Shown here: in pieces, positions 9,046 to 18,139 of the stretch
How the letters are laid out: the number at the start of each line of letters is the position of its first letter
Numbering within the stretch: position 1 is the stretch's first letter
Position numbers and translations under genes: made by a program
Notes under the pieces: model-generated
What the model was told of the DNA's origin: nothing
Seen by the model: the letters and a program-made list of their open reading frames with translations, nothing else
Databases searched by the model: none
DNA from: an uncultured Alistipes sp.
GTDB taxonomy: Bacteria > Bacteroidota > Bacteroidia > Bacteroidales > Rikenellaceae
Direction: 5' to 3'
DNA length: 64,000 nt
Assembly: GCA_944320985.1 (NCBI GenBank)
Contig: CALUJN010000087.1
Span: 44,734-108,733, forward strand

Positions 9046-9636
9046 ATGATACAGATACGGACCTTTACGCATCGGCTGGCCGTTAGCGTGCTGACACTTT
9101 TCACGCTGGCATCGGCCGCCTGCGACAAGAACGAGGATTCGGAACCGGAACTGGAACTCTCCCTGCAAGGAATGGCAGGTCAATATGCCGGGACCTTCAA
9201 CTTCATTCCAACCTCCTTTTCATCCGGCAATCTGAACGAGAACTCGCGACTCGAAATCGGCCTTGCCGTCTCCTTTGAAGTGACTCCCGACGGCGTGCTG
9301 CACTTCCCGAATTTCCCGATCGAGCCGCTTGTCGAAGCCATTTTGGGCGAGGAGGCTTCCGAAGAGGTGCTTGCACAAATCGGAACGATCTCCTACGACG
9401 CCAATCTCGTCAGGATCTCGTCCGACGGCACGCTCCTTTCGGCCTCGCTGACAACCCCCGTCCTGCGAATCAACATCGGCACAGAAGCCGTAATCACCAT
9501 CGAATCCCCGAAGCCCCTCACCTTCTCGAAACAGGGGATGCTCCAATTCTCGCTCAAGGCCGTCAAGTACTGGACGGATAACACCGAGGCTTCGACACGC
9601 AACGACGAATGGCGATTCACGGCTCAAAAACAGTAA
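9046..9636 (+). CDS. Hypothetical lipoprotein (possibly DUF4840-like)
   Basis: A 196-aa protein with signal peptide and lipobox LASAAC (C26). The mature part opens with an acidic linker and then GMAGQYAGTFNF, a pattern of small Bacteroidota lipoproteins with a single beta-rich domain that I recall as DUF4840-like; this assignment is weak. An ATG at 9013 in the same frame lies inside or just downstream of the promoter at 8984-9015, so the start at 9046 was chosen. It is monocistronic: own promoter, and a bidirectional terminator follows. Function unknown. Confidence 0.8.
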   Translation: MIQIRTFTHRLAVSVLTLFTLASAACDKNEDSEPELELSLQGMAGQYAGTFNFIPTSFSSGNLNENSRLEIGLAVSFEVTPDGVLHFPNFPIEPLVEAILGEEASEEVLAQIGTISYDANLVRISSDGTLLSASLTTPVLRINIGTEAVITIESPKPLTFSKQGMLQFSLKAVKYWTDNTEASTRNDEWRFTAQKQ

Positions 9637-9689
9637 GAAGGCTGCGGAGGAAAAGCCCCGTCAAACGGGAGGCACACTCCTGCTCAAAT

Positions 9690-9730
9690 AAACAAAGAGG
9701 ACCGCACCCGGGGTGCGGTCCTCTTTGTTT
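9690..9730. terminator. Bidirectional terminator between the lipoprotein gene and pgi
   Basis: A long near-perfect hairpin: AACAAAGAGGACCGCACCC pairs with GGGTGCGGTCCTCTTTGTT, with A and T runs on either side, so it can serve both convergent transcripts. Confidence 0.9.
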
Positions 9731-9751
9731 TCAGCGTCAACAGCAGCGTCC

Positions 9752-11083
9752 TTACAGACGGGCCTTGATCGCCTTGGTTGCCTCCTCGTAGCCCGGTTTC
9801 TCGAGCAGGGCGAACATGTTCTTCTTGTAGGCCTCCACGCCCGGCTGGTCGAACGGATTCACACCCAGCAGATAACCGCTGATACCGCACGCCTTCTCGA
9901 AGAAGTAGAGCAGCGAGCCGATCACCTCGGCCGAGATCTCCGGAATCTCCACGCGCAGGTTGGGAACACCGCCGTCCACGTGGGCCAGCTGTACGCCCAG
10001 TTCCGCCATGCGGTTCACCTCCGAGATGCGTTTGCCGGCCAGGTAGTTCAGCCCGTCGAGATTTTCCGGATCCGACTCGACAACGACCTTCGAGGCCGGT
10101 TTTGCAACCGAAATGATCGTCTCGAAGAGTTCGCGCTCACCCTCCTGGATATATTGACCCATCGAGTGCAGGTCGGCCGTCAGCGTCACGCTGGCCGGGA
10201 AGATACCCTTGCCCTGCTTGCCCTCGCTCTCGCCGTAGAGCTGCTTCCACCACTCGTTGATGTACTGCAGTTTGGGTTCGTAGGAGCCCAGGATCTCGAT
10301 CTTCTTGCCCGAAGCGTAGAGCAGATTGCGGACAACGGCATAGATGGCCGAGGGATTTTCCGCGAAGGGAACCTCTTCCGAGGTTGCCTTTTCCATCTCC
10401 TGCGCTCCGCGCACCAGGGCCTTGATATCCACACCGGCCACAGCCAGCGGAAGCAGACCCACGGGAGTCAGCACCGAGAAACGGCCGCCCACATCGTCCG
10501 GAATGACGAACGTCGGATAGCCCTCCTGCGTGGCAAGCGTCTTCAACGCACCGCGCGCCTTGTCCGTCACGGCCACGATCCGCTCGGCGGCCTCCTTCTT
10601 GCCATAACGCTTCTCGATTTCGGCCTTGATCAGGCGGAAGGCAATGGCCGGCTCGGTCGTCGTGCCCGATTTCGAAATGACGATCGCGGCGATCGAGTGC
10701 TCCTTCACGGCATCAAGCAGTTCGGCCGTATAGTCCTCCGAGATATTCTGTCCGGCAAAGAGTACCGTCGGCATCTTCTGCTCCTTGTGCAGCAGTTTAA
10801 AGGGATCGCTCATCGCCTCCAGAACCGCCTTGGCCCCCAGGTACGACCCGCCGATTCCGATGCAGATCACCACGTCGGCCTTGGCGCGCAGTTTGGCGGC
10901 CTCCGCCTCGATCGCTGCCAGATCGGCATCCGTAATCGACGACGGCAGGTGAACCCAGCCCAGGAAATCGTTTCCCGCGCCCTTGCCCGAATGCAACAGC
11001 GAATTGGCGGCCTGAGCTTTCGACTCCATCTCGGCAGAGATCTCGACCCCCGCCTTCGAAATGTCCAGTTTTACGTTTTTCAT
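9752..11083 (-). CDS. pgi: Glucose-6-phosphate isomerase
   Basis: A 443-aa protein that interconverts glucose-6-phosphate and fructose-6-phosphate. Motifs seen: [32 protein letters not shown] (sugar-phosphate-binding SIS core), [18 protein letters not shown], and the C-terminal [19 protein letters not shown] with the catalytic-lysine segment. Length matches the short bacterial PGI form. It starts 7 bp after the gpsA stop, so the two genes form an operon, an order also known from other Bacteroidales. Confidence 0.97.
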   Translation of the reverse strand: MKNVKLDISKAGVEISAEMESKAQAANSLLHSGKGAGNDFLGWVHLPSSITDADLAAIEAEAAKLRAKADVVICIGIGGSYLGAKAVLEAMSDPFKLLHKEQKMPTVLFAGQNISEDYTAELLDAVKEHSIAAIVISKSGTTTEPAIAFRLIKAEIEKRYGKKEAAERIVAVTDKARGALKTLATQEGYPTFVIPDDVGGRFSVLTPVGLLPLAVAGVDIKALVRGAQEMEKATSEEVPFAENPSAIYAVVRNLLYASGKKIEILGSYEPKLQYINEWWKQLYGESEGKQGKGIFPASVTLTADLHSMGQYIQEGERELFETIISVAKPASKVVVESDPENLDGLNYLAGKRISEVNRMAELGVQLAHVDGGVPNLRVEIPEISAEVIGSLLYFFEKACGISGYLLGVNPFDQPGVEAYKKNMFALLEKPGYEEATKAIKARL

Positions 11084-11090
11084 ATCCTTG

Positions 11091-12098
11091 TCAAATGAGT
11101 TTGGTTGTCAGTTCCCGCATCTCCTTGCGCACCGAAGCCCCTTCGTAGAGGACCCGGTAGACCATCTCCGCAATGGGCATCTCCACCCGATGCCGGATAT
11201 TGATGTGGCGGATGCAATCGGCCGCAAAATAACCCTCGGCCACCATTGTCATCTCGTTCAATGCACTCTTCACCGTGCAGCCGTGGCCGATCAGAAGTCC
11301 CAGGCGGCGATTGCGGCTGTAGGTAGAGTAGCAGGTCACGAGCAGGTCCCCCAGATAGGCCGAAACCTGCGTATTGCGGTGGTCCGGGTAGCTCTCCTCC
11401 AGAAATCGCGTCATCTCGCCCGCCGAGTTGGCGATCAGTACCGCAAGGAAGTTATCCCCGTAGCCCAGGCCTACGGCCATACCCACGGCCAATGCGTAGA
11501 TGTTCTTCAGGATGGCTGCATATTCAATGCCATAGAGGTCCGTCGAATAGCTCAGGCGGATATTGCCGCCGGCAAAACGCGAGCCGATCAGCCGGGCGTT
11601 CTCCGGATCGGTGCAGACCACCGTCAGGTAGGAAAGCTTTCCGCGCGAAACCTCCTCGGCATGCGAAGGTCCCGTAAAGAGTCCCAATTGCTTATAGGAG
11701 AGTCCGTAGTGATCGTGGATATACTCCACGACGGTCTGATAGTCGCCCGGAACGATGCCCTTGATGGCCGAGACGATGAATTTGTCCTTGAGCGGAAGGG
11801 TCAGCGGCGCGAGGAAGTCCTTGAGATAGGCCGACGGCGTAGCCAGAATCACGACATCGGCGTCGCGCACCACTTCATCCAGATCGTCGGAGGGGCGAAG
11901 CGTCGAAGGATCGAACTCCAGGTCGCTCAGATAACGCGGATTGCGCCCCTCGTCCCGCAACGAGGCCAGGACCTCCGGATTGCGGACATACCACCCCACC
12001 TGCCGGCCGTTGGCCGCAAGCAGACCCACCAGGGCCGTTGCCCAACTTCCATAGCCGATCACCGCACATCGTGCGTCGGTTCCGATTTTATACTCCAT
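11091..12098 (-). CDS. gpsA: NAD(P)-dependent glycerol-3-phosphate dehydrogenase
   Basis: A 335-aa protein that supplies sn-glycerol-3-phosphate for phospholipid synthesis. The N-terminal Rossmann motif reads [16 protein letters not shown] (GxGxxA/G variant). [21 protein letters not shown], the catalytic-lysine segment [20 protein letters not shown] and [11 protein letters not shown] are all typical. A promoter lies 20 bp upstream. gpsA heads the gpsA-pgi operon. Confidence 0.96.
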   Translation of the reverse strand: MEYKIGTDARCAVIGYGSWATALVGLLAANGRQVGWYVRNPEVLASLRDEGRNPRYLSDLEFDPSTLRPSDDLDEVVRDADVVILATPSAYLKDFLAPLTLPLKDKFIVSAIKGIVPGDYQTVVEYIHDHYGLSYKQLGLFTGPSHAEEVSRGKLSYLTVVCTDPENARLIGSRFAGGNIRLSYSTDLYGIEYAAILKNIYALAVGMAVGLGYGDNFLAVLIANSAGEMTRFLEESYPDHRNTQVSAYLGDLLVTCYSTYSRNRRLGLLIGHGCTVKSALNEMTMVAEGYFAADCIRHINIRHRVEMPIAEMVYRVLYEGASVRKEMRELTTKLI

Positions 12099-12118
12099 GC
12101 GGAATTCTGTTTAGCTGA

Positions 12119-12126
12119 CAAATATA
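12119..12126 (-). promoter_or_regulatory. Promoter -7 box for gpsA-pgi
   Basis: TATATTTG on the minus strand, 20 bp before the gpsA ATG. A partial -33 element (GTTG) occurs 21 bp further upstream. Confidence 0.65.
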
Positions 12127-12288
12127 CAAAATTTTTGAAAATGTGCACAACATTCCAGCGGCTTCCTTCCCGCAACTCCCGACATCACACCCCGAGCCTC
12201 CAACACGACAAACGCCCCTCCGCAGGGCGAAATCGCCGCTTCTTAAAAAAATACGCCTCGGAATGCTCCATTTTCCGGGGGTTTTTGC

Positions 12289-12296
12289 TACCTTTG
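12289..12296 (+). promoter_or_regulatory. Promoter -7 box for the mreB cell-shape operon
   Basis: TACCTTTG matches TAnnTTTG. It lies about 100 bp before mreB, giving a fairly long leader. No standard -33 box is seen. The rest of the 297-bp gpsA-mreB gap shows only a small CGCCC/GGGCG hairpin near 12215. Confidence 0.6.
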
Positions 12297-12395
12297 TCCC
12301 AATATGGAGGCTTTCGAAACGTCGAAAAGCCTGGAATTTACATATCCGATTGAAAATAACGCTTTTACGAAAAATACAGAGTTGGGTGTAGCCTT

Positions 12396-13415
12396 ATGGG
12401 AATCTTTTCTTTGACACAGGAGTTGGCCATCGACCTCGGAACGGCCAATACGCTGATAATCTACAACGGCAAAGTCGTCGTCGACGAACCTTCGATCGTC
12501 GCCCTCGACGTCCACACCGGAAAACTCGTCGCCATCGGACAGCAGGCCCGTCAGATGCACGAGAAGACCAATCCGAACATCAAAACCATCCGACCGCTCA
12601 AGGACGGCGTGATCGCCGACTTCAACGCCACGGAACTCATGCTCCGCGGCATGATCAAGAAGGTCAAGACCTCCGGAAGCCTCTTCGCACCGTCGCTGCG
12701 CATGGTCATCTGCATCCCCTCGGGATCCACGAACGTCGAAATCCGCGCCGTGCGCGATTCTGCCGAACATGCCGGAGGCCGTGAGGTCTACATGATCTAC
12801 GAACCCATGGCCGCAGCCCTCGGCGCCGGCCTCGACGTCGAAGCCCCCGAAGGAAACATGGTCATCGACATCGGCGGCGGAACCTCCGAAATCGCCTGCA
12901 TCTCCCTCGGCGGCATCGTCTGCTCCGAATCGATCAACACGGCCGGCGACGTCTTCACCAACGACATCCAGAGCTACGTCCGCCAGCAGCACAACATCCG
13001 CATCGGCGAACGTACGGCCGAAGCCATCAAGTGTTCGATCGGCGCCGCCGTCTCCGACCTCGAGGAGGAGCCCGAAGACTTCGTCGTCACGGGTCCCAAC
13101 ATGCTCACGGCTCTGCCCCAGACCGTCTCGCTCTCCTACAGCGAGATTGCCTATGCCCTCGAGAAGTCCCTCACGAAGATCGACGCCGCCCTGATGAAGG
13201 TCCTCGAGTCGATGCCCCCCGAGCTCTACGCCGACATCGTCAAGAACGGCATCTATCTGGCCGGCGGAGGCGCCCTGATCAAGGGTCTCGACCGTCGTCT
13301 GAACGAAAAGACCGGAATCCCGTTCCACATCGCCGAAGACCCCCTGCGCGCCATCGCCCGCGGTACGGGAATTGCCCTGAAGAACATCAACCGCTTCTCG
13401 TTCCTCATGCGATAG
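12396..13415 (+). CDS. mreB: Rod shape-determining actin homologue MreB
   Basis: A 339-aa cytoskeletal ATPase that organises the elongation cell-wall machinery at the inner face of the membrane. It shows the actin-family phosphate-1 motif AIDLGTANTLIIYN, VIDIGGGTSEIACISLGG (phosphate 2), ERTAEAIKCSIGAA, and the adenosine motif YLAGGGALIKGLD. Length is normal. It is first in the mreB-mreC-mreD-mrdA-rodA operon. A hairpin in the mreB-mreC gap may let MreB be made in excess of the membrane partners. Confidence 0.98.
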   Translation: MGIFSLTQELAIDLGTANTLIIYNGKVVVDEPSIVALDVHTGKLVAIGQQARQMHEKTNPNIKTIRPLKDGVIADFNATELMLRGMIKKVKTSGSLFAPSLRMVICIPSGSTNVEIRAVRDSAEHAGGREVYMIYEPMAAALGAGLDVEAPEGNMVIDIGGGTSEIACISLGGIVCSESINTAGDVFTNDIQSYVRQQHNIRIGERTAEAIKCSIGAAVSDLEEEPEDFVVTGPNMLTALPQTVSLSYSEIAYALEKSLTKIDAALMKVLESMPPELYADIVKNGIYLAGGGALIKGLDRRLNEKTGIPFHIAEDPLRAIARGTGIALKNINRFSFLMR

Positions 13416-13439
13416 GCTGTTCATACATACAAAATTACG

Positions 13440-13466
13440 GATTGCGGGCCTCGGTCCGCAATCTTG
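13440..13466 (+). terminator. Hairpin (partial terminator/attenuator) between mreB and mreC
   Basis: Stem GATTGCGG (13440-13447) pairs with CCGCAATC (13456-13463), loop GCCTCGGT, followed by the weak T tract TTGAGTT. It resembles a leaky terminator inside the operon. Confidence 0.5.
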
Positions 13467-13503
13467 AGTTATAAGATCCGTCCATTTTTAATCCGAAATC
13501 GCC

Positions 13504-14358
13504 TTGCGCAAGCTGATCGAGTTTATCCGGAGCATTTACGTCGCGGTGCTCTTCGTGGTGCTGGAAGCCGCCGCCATCGGCTACTATGCCCACTCCTCCA
13601 GCTATACCCAGGCCCGACTGCTTGCCCGATCCAACCAGGTCGTGGGCGGTGTCCACGGCTTCTTTGCCGGCGTCCGCCGCTACCTCTTCCTCGGACGCGA
13701 AAACCGGGAGCTCACACAACGCGTCGCACGCCTCGAAGAGCAGCTTGCACAGTATCAGGAGGCCGAAACCGCCGCACGCCTCGACTCCTACATGCAGGAG
13801 ATCGGCGAATCGAGATACCGCTTTGCAACGGCCGTCGTCGTCGGGAATACCCTCAACCGCATGCAAAACCTCCTGACGCTGAACCGCGGCCGCAAGGACG
13901 GCATCGAAGAGGAGATGGCCGTTCTGGCTCCCGATGGTTCCATGGTCGGCTACATCGTTGCCTGCACGGAACGTTACTCCGTAGCCATGTCGGTGCTGAA
14001 CACTTCGTTCCGCACCAGCGGCAAGATCGTCGACACGGACTACTCCGGATCGATCTATTGGGACGGGACAGACCCCAACACGGTCATCCTTGGCGAACTC
14101 TCCAAATACGCCGAGCCACAACCCGGACAGGAGGTCGTCACGGCCGGTCTCTCCGAATACTTCCCCGCCGACGTCCTGATCGGATGGGTCGAAAGCGCCG
14201 AACTCAACGAAACAAAGACCTCCTACACGGTCCGCGTACGCCTCGCCGCCGAGATGTCCCGACTCAACGAGGTCATCCTCGTCGCAGACCGCGACCGGTA
14301 CGAAATCCGCGAGCTCCAGCAAAGCGAACAGGTCGAACAACATACCCGCCAGAATTGA
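13504..14358 (+). CDS. mreC: Rod shape-determining protein MreC
   Basis: A 284-aa protein: a membrane segment at about 8-28, a coiled coil at about 55-95 (ENRELTQRVARLEEQLAQYQ), then the beta-rich periplasmic domain with VVGNTLNRMQNLLTLNRGRKDGI and VVTAGLSEYFPADVLIGWV. It links MreB to the periplasmic PBP2/RodA complex. The start is the TTG at 13504: an in-frame TAA at 13489 rules out longer frames, and no ATG precedes the membrane segment. Confidence 0.95.
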   Translation: MRKLIEFIRSIYVAVLFVVLEAAAIGYYAHSSSYTQARLLARSNQVVGGVHGFFAGVRRYLFLGRENRELTQRVARLEEQLAQYQEAETAARLDSYMQEIGESRYRFATAVVVGNTLNRMQNLLTLNRGRKDGIEEEMAVLAPDGSMVGYIVACTERYSVAMSVLNTSFRTSGKIVDTDYSGSIYWDGTDPNTVILGELSKYAEPQPGQEVVTAGLSEYFPADVLIGWVESAELNETKTSYTVRVRLAAEMSRLNEVILVADRDRYEIRELQQSEQVEQHTRQN

Positions 14359-14359
14359 C

Positions 14360-14878
14360 ATGTACCGAACCATCCACTACATAGGCATCTTCGCCATAAC
14401 CGTCCTGTTACAGGTATTCCTGTTCGACAACCTCTCGATCAGCGTATACCTCAACCCCTTGATATATATCGTTTTCATCGTCCTGCTGCCTCTCGACGCA
14501 CAGCCCGTCACCCTGCTGGGCTCCGGACTGCTGCTGGGGCTGACGATGGACTCCGCCATGGGCGCCGCAGGAATCAACACCATCGCCACGCTGCCCGTTG
14601 CCTTCTTCCGGCCGCAGCTTGCCGCCATGATCTGCGGCCGGGAAAACATCCGCGAAGGGGGAATTCCCTCTCCGGAACGGCTCGGATCCCGGAAATTCTT
14701 CCTCTTCCTGCTGACTCTGACACTCATCCATCACACGATCTTTTTCCTGCTGGAGGCTCTCTCGTGGAGCCACCTGCTCCACACCCTGCTGCGCATTGTC
14801 GTCAGCTCGGCAGTCTCGGTCGCCTTCGGATGGATCATCGTCCGCATCTTCACCGCAAAACTCCCCGTGCGCATATGA
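14360..14878 (+). CDS. mreD: Rod shape-determining membrane protein MreD
   Basis: A 172-aa multi-pass membrane protein with hydrophobic stretches near residues 7-45, 50-75, 110-130 and 145-165, the size and position expected for MreD. It begins 1 bp after mreC, and its stop overlaps the ATG of the PBP2 gene (ATGA), implying translational coupling. Identity rests mainly on gene order, because MreD sequences diverge widely. Confidence 0.92.
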   Translation: MYRTIHYIGIFAITVLLQVFLFDNLSISVYLNPLIYIVFIVLLPLDAQPVTLLGSGLLLGLTMDSAMGAAGINTIATLPVAFFRPQLAAMICGRENIREGGIPSPERLGSRKFFLFLLTLTLIHHTIFFLLEALSWSHLLHTLLRIVVSSAVSVAFGWIIVRIFTAKLPVRI

Positions 14879-16701
14879 GCGACAACGAAAGTTTTCTGAG
14901 GATGAGGACCCTGCAGGGTATCGTACTCTTCATCTTCGCCGTGATCATCGCCCGGCTGGCCTACATCCAGCTCTTCGACCCGCGCTACGCCGAACTGGCC
15001 GAAGCGAACGTTCTGCGGCACGTCGTGCAGTATCCTCCGCGCGGCGAGGTCTTCGACCGCAACGGGGAATACCTCGTCCAAAGCCGCGAATGTTACGACC
15101 TGATGGTCATCTACCGCGAAATCGACAAACGCGGATTCGACACGGCCCGCCTCTGCGAGGTGGCAGGCATCTCCCGCACGAAACTCGAACGCGAACTGGC
15201 CAATGCGCGGGTCCGTCCCCGCGCCCCGCGTTTGGTGACAAGCTATATTCCCAAAGAGGACAAACTGCGCTTCGACGAGGGGAACTTCCGGGGTTTCTAT
15301 ACCGTCTACCGGACCGTCCGGCAATATCCGCGCAAGATCGGAGGCAACCTGCTGGGCTATGTCAGCGAGGTGAACGACACCTACCTGAAACGCCATCCCG
15401 AATACAAGGTGGGCGACTACGTGGGCATGAGCGGCGTGGAGTCCGCCTACGAGCCCGAACTGCGCGGTACGAAGGGGGTCAAAATCCAGGAGATCGACAC
15501 CCACGGGGCGATCAAGGGATCCTACATGAACGGACGTTACGACTCGGTCCCCGAGCCCGGACAGTATCTGGTCAGCACGATCGATGCCCGGCTGCAGTTG
15601 TTGGGCGAGGAGTTGATGCGCGGAAAGGTCGGGGCCGCCGTGGCCATCGAGCCCTCCACGGGCGAGATTCTCATGATGGTCTCCTCGCCCACGTACGATC
15701 CCGACGAGCTGGTCGGCCGCGAGCGCGGCAACAACTACATGAAGATGCTCTACAACAAGCGCAAGCCGCTCTTCAACCGCGCCGTAAAGGCCAAATACCC
15801 GCCGGGGTCGACCTTCAAGCTCGTGCAGGGGCTGATCGGACTCCAGGAGGGTGTACTGCGGCCCTCGGACCTTCACGTCTGCCACAACGGCTATCAGGCC
15901 GGCCGGCTCAAGATGGCCTGCCACGCCCACGCCTCGCCGCTCGATCTGCGCTTCGCCGTGGCCACCTCCTGCAACGCCTACTTCTGCTACGTCTTCCGCG
16001 ACATCCTCGACAACCCGAAATACGACAACGTCAAGGAGGGTTTCGACCACTGGAAGGAGTATGTCGAGAGTTTCGGTTTCGGACGCAAGCTCGGATCGGA
16101 CTTCCTCGACGAAGGGAACGGGTATGTCCCCGACCGCGCCTACTACGACCAGCAGTACCGCGGTTCGTGGAACTCGCTGACGGTCCTCTCGCTCTCGATC
16201 GGGCAGGACGCCCTGGGCTGCACCCCGCTGCAGCTGGCCAACCTGGCCTGCATCATCGCAAACCGCGGCTACTACTACATCCCCCACATCGTCAAGGAGG
16301 TCGAAGGGCAGGATTCGCTCGACCGGCGCTTTTACGAGCGCCACTACACGAAGGTCGATCCCCGGCATTTCGAACCCATCGTCGAGGGCATGTGGCGCGG
16401 CGTAAACGTCGGAGGAACCTCCACGATGGCCCGGCTCGACGGGTGGGATGTCTGCGGCAAGACCGGTACGGCCGAAAACCCCCGCGGCCGCGACCACTCG
16501 ACCTTCCTGAGTTTCGCACCGAAGGACAATCCGAAGATCGCCATCTCGGTCTATGTCGAGAACGGAGGCTTCGGAGCCACTTCGGCCCTGCCGATCGCCA
16601 GCCTGCTCGAAGAGTTCTACCTCACGGACACGATCCGTCGACCCTATCTGCTCGATTACGTCAAGAACATGCAAATCCACTACCCCGTCTATGACAAGTA
16701 A
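14875..16701 (+). CDS. mrdA: Penicillin-binding protein 2 (peptidoglycan transpeptidase)
   Basis: A 608-aa class B PBP. It has an N-terminal membrane anchor (about 15-35), a dimerisation domain beginning PPRGEVFDRNGEYLV, and a transpeptidase domain with the catalytic tetrad STFK in YPPGSTFKLVQG, the SCN motif in ATSCNAYFC, and KTGTAENPRG. It crosslinks new glycan strands made by RodA during elongation. The ATG at 14875 (MSDNESFLRMRTLQG) overlaps the mreD stop; longer in-frame starts lie inside mreD. Its 3' end overlaps rodA by 11 bp. Confidence 0.97.
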   Translation: MSDNESFLRMRTLQGIVLFIFAVIIARLAYIQLFDPRYAELAEANVLRHVVQYPPRGEVFDRNGEYLVQSRECYDLMVIYREIDKRGFDTARLCEVAGISRTKLERELANARVRPRAPRLVTSYIPKEDKLRFDEGNFRGFYTVYRTVRQYPRKIGGNLLGYVSEVNDTYLKRHPEYKVGDYVGMSGVESAYEPELRGTKGVKIQEIDTHGAIKGSYMNGRYDSVPEPGQYLVSTIDARLQLLGEELMRGKVGAAVAIEPSTGEILMMVSSPTYDPDELVGRERGNNYMKMLYNKRKPLFNRAVKAKYPPGSTFKLVQGLIGLQEGVLRPSDLHVCHNGYQAGRLKMACHAHASPLDLRFAVATSCNAYFCYVFRDILDNPKYDNVKEGFDHWKEYVESFGFGRKLGSDFLDEGNGYVPDRAYYDQQYRGSWNSLTVLSLSIGQDALGCTPLQLANLACIIANRGYYYIPHIVKEVEGQDSLDRRFYERHYTKVDPRHFEPIVEGMWRGVNVGGTSTMARLDGWDVCGKTGTAENPRGRDHSTFLSFAPKDNPKIAISVYVENGGFGATSALPIASLLEEFYLTDTIRRPYLLDYVKNMQIHYPVYDK

Positions 16702-18136
16702 CCGGCATAACGGCATTTTCGACGGCGTCGACCGCGGGACCGTCCTCCTCTACGTACTCATCGTACTGGCGGGATTCGTCTCGATCATCTCCGCCTCGTA
16801 CGACGACTCCACGGCCCAGCTCTTCTCCTTCTCGCACTTCTACATGAAGCAGCTCATCTGGATCGCCGTGGCGTGGGTGACGGCACTCGTCGTACTGCTG
16901 CTCGACGAACGCTTCTACCACATGTTCGCCTATCCGGCCTATTTTGCCGGTTTGGGACTGCTCGTCGCCGCCCTGCTCTTCGGCCGCGAGGTCAACGGGG
17001 CCAAGGCCTGGTTCGAATTCGGATCCGTACGCATTCAACCCGTGGAGTTCGCAAAGATCGCAACGGCGCTCGCCCTGGCCCGCGTCATGAGCAACTACTC
17101 CTTCTCGATCAACCGCCCGGGCGATCTCTTCAAGGTCGCAACGGTCATCTGCGTCCCGCTGCTGATCATCATCCTGCAGAACGACACCGGATCAGGAATC
17201 GTCCTCTGTTCGTTCCTCTTCGTCCTCTACCGCGAGGGGTTGAACAAATGGCTCTGCATCCCCATTCTGTTGATCGGGTCTCTGTTCATCGTCTCCTTCC
17301 TGCTCTCGCCGATGGTGCTGCTGCTCTGTCTGATCCTCGTCTGCACGCTCTCCGAGGCGATGATGAACGGACGGTGGCGTTCGAGAATCATCTTCCTCGC
17401 CGCACTGCTGCTCGCCAGCTGCCTGCTCTGTCTGATCATGGCACTCGTCAGCCCCGGGACGCTCGATCTCTACCACAGCCTGCTCATCATGACACTCGCT
17501 GCGGTGCTCTTCGCCGCAGGATACGCCTACCGCTCGCACCTGACGAACATCTTCATCACACTCGGACTCTTCGTCGGCTCGATGATTTTCCTCCCCACGA
17601 CCGACTACATCTTCAATTCGATTCTCAAACAGCACCAGAGAGACCGTATTCTGAGCTTCCTCGGAATCATCAGCGACCCTCTGGGCACCGATTACAACGT
17701 CAACCAGGCCAAAATCGCCATCGGATCCGGAGGTTTCGCCGGAAAAGGATTCCTCCAGGGGACACAGATCAAATACGGATTCGTCCCCGAGAAACACACC
17801 GACTTCATCTTCTGCACCGTCGGTGAAGAGTGGGGATTTCTCGGCACGACGTTCGTTCTGGTGCTGCTGTGCCTGCTGATCCTGCGGTTGATGCGCATGG
17901 GAGAGCGGCAGGAGGAGCCCTTCGGACGAATCTACTGCGACTGCGTGGCCTCGATCCTGCTCTTCCACGTGCTGGTGAACGTCGGCATGACCATCGGGCT
18001 GATGCCCGTCATGGGCATTCCGCTTCCCTTCATGAGCTACGGCGGTTCGTCGCTCATTGCTTTCACCATGCTGCTCTTCATCGCCATCCGCCTCGACGCC
18101 TCCACCCGACAATTTTCGATTAACCAATTTTCCTGA
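16691..18136 (+). CDS. rodA: Rod shape-determining protein RodA (SEDS glycosyltransferase)
   Basis: A 481-aa polytopic protein. It polymerises lipid II into glycan strands in complex with PBP2. Seen: VNGAKAWFEFGSVRIQPVEFAK (SEDS signature), LQNDTGSGIVL, EKHTDFIFCTVGEEWGFLG carrying the conserved loop Asp/Glu, and the C-terminal GIPLPFMSYGGSSL. It is longer than the approx. 370-420 aa of many RodAs because of an extra hydrophobic insertion at about 185-290 (LLLCLILVCTLSEAMM onward), a feature I recall in Bacteroidales RodA. The ATG at 16691 overlaps the end of mrdA. Confidence 0.95.
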   Translation: MTSNRHNGIFDGVDRGTVLLYVLIVLAGFVSIISASYDDSTAQLFSFSHFYMKQLIWIAVAWVTALVVLLLDERFYHMFAYPAYFAGLGLLVAALLFGREVNGAKAWFEFGSVRIQPVEFAKIATALALARVMSNYSFSINRPGDLFKVATVICVPLLIIILQNDTGSGIVLCSFLFVLYREGLNKWLCIPILLIGSLFIVSFLLSPMVLLLCLILVCTLSEAMMNGRWRSRIIFLAALLLASCLLCLIMALVSPGTLDLYHSLLIMTLAAVLFAAGYAYRSHLTNIFITLGLFVGSMIFLPTTDYIFNSILKQHQRDRILSFLGIISDPLGTDYNVNQAKIAIGSGGFAGKGFLQGTQIKYGFVPEKHTDFIFCTVGEEWGFLGTTFVLVLLCLLILRLMRMGERQEEPFGRIYCDCVASILLFHVLVNVGMTIGLMPVMGIPLPFMSYGGSSLIAFTMLLFIAIRLDASTRQFSINQFS

Positions 18137-18139
18137 CGA

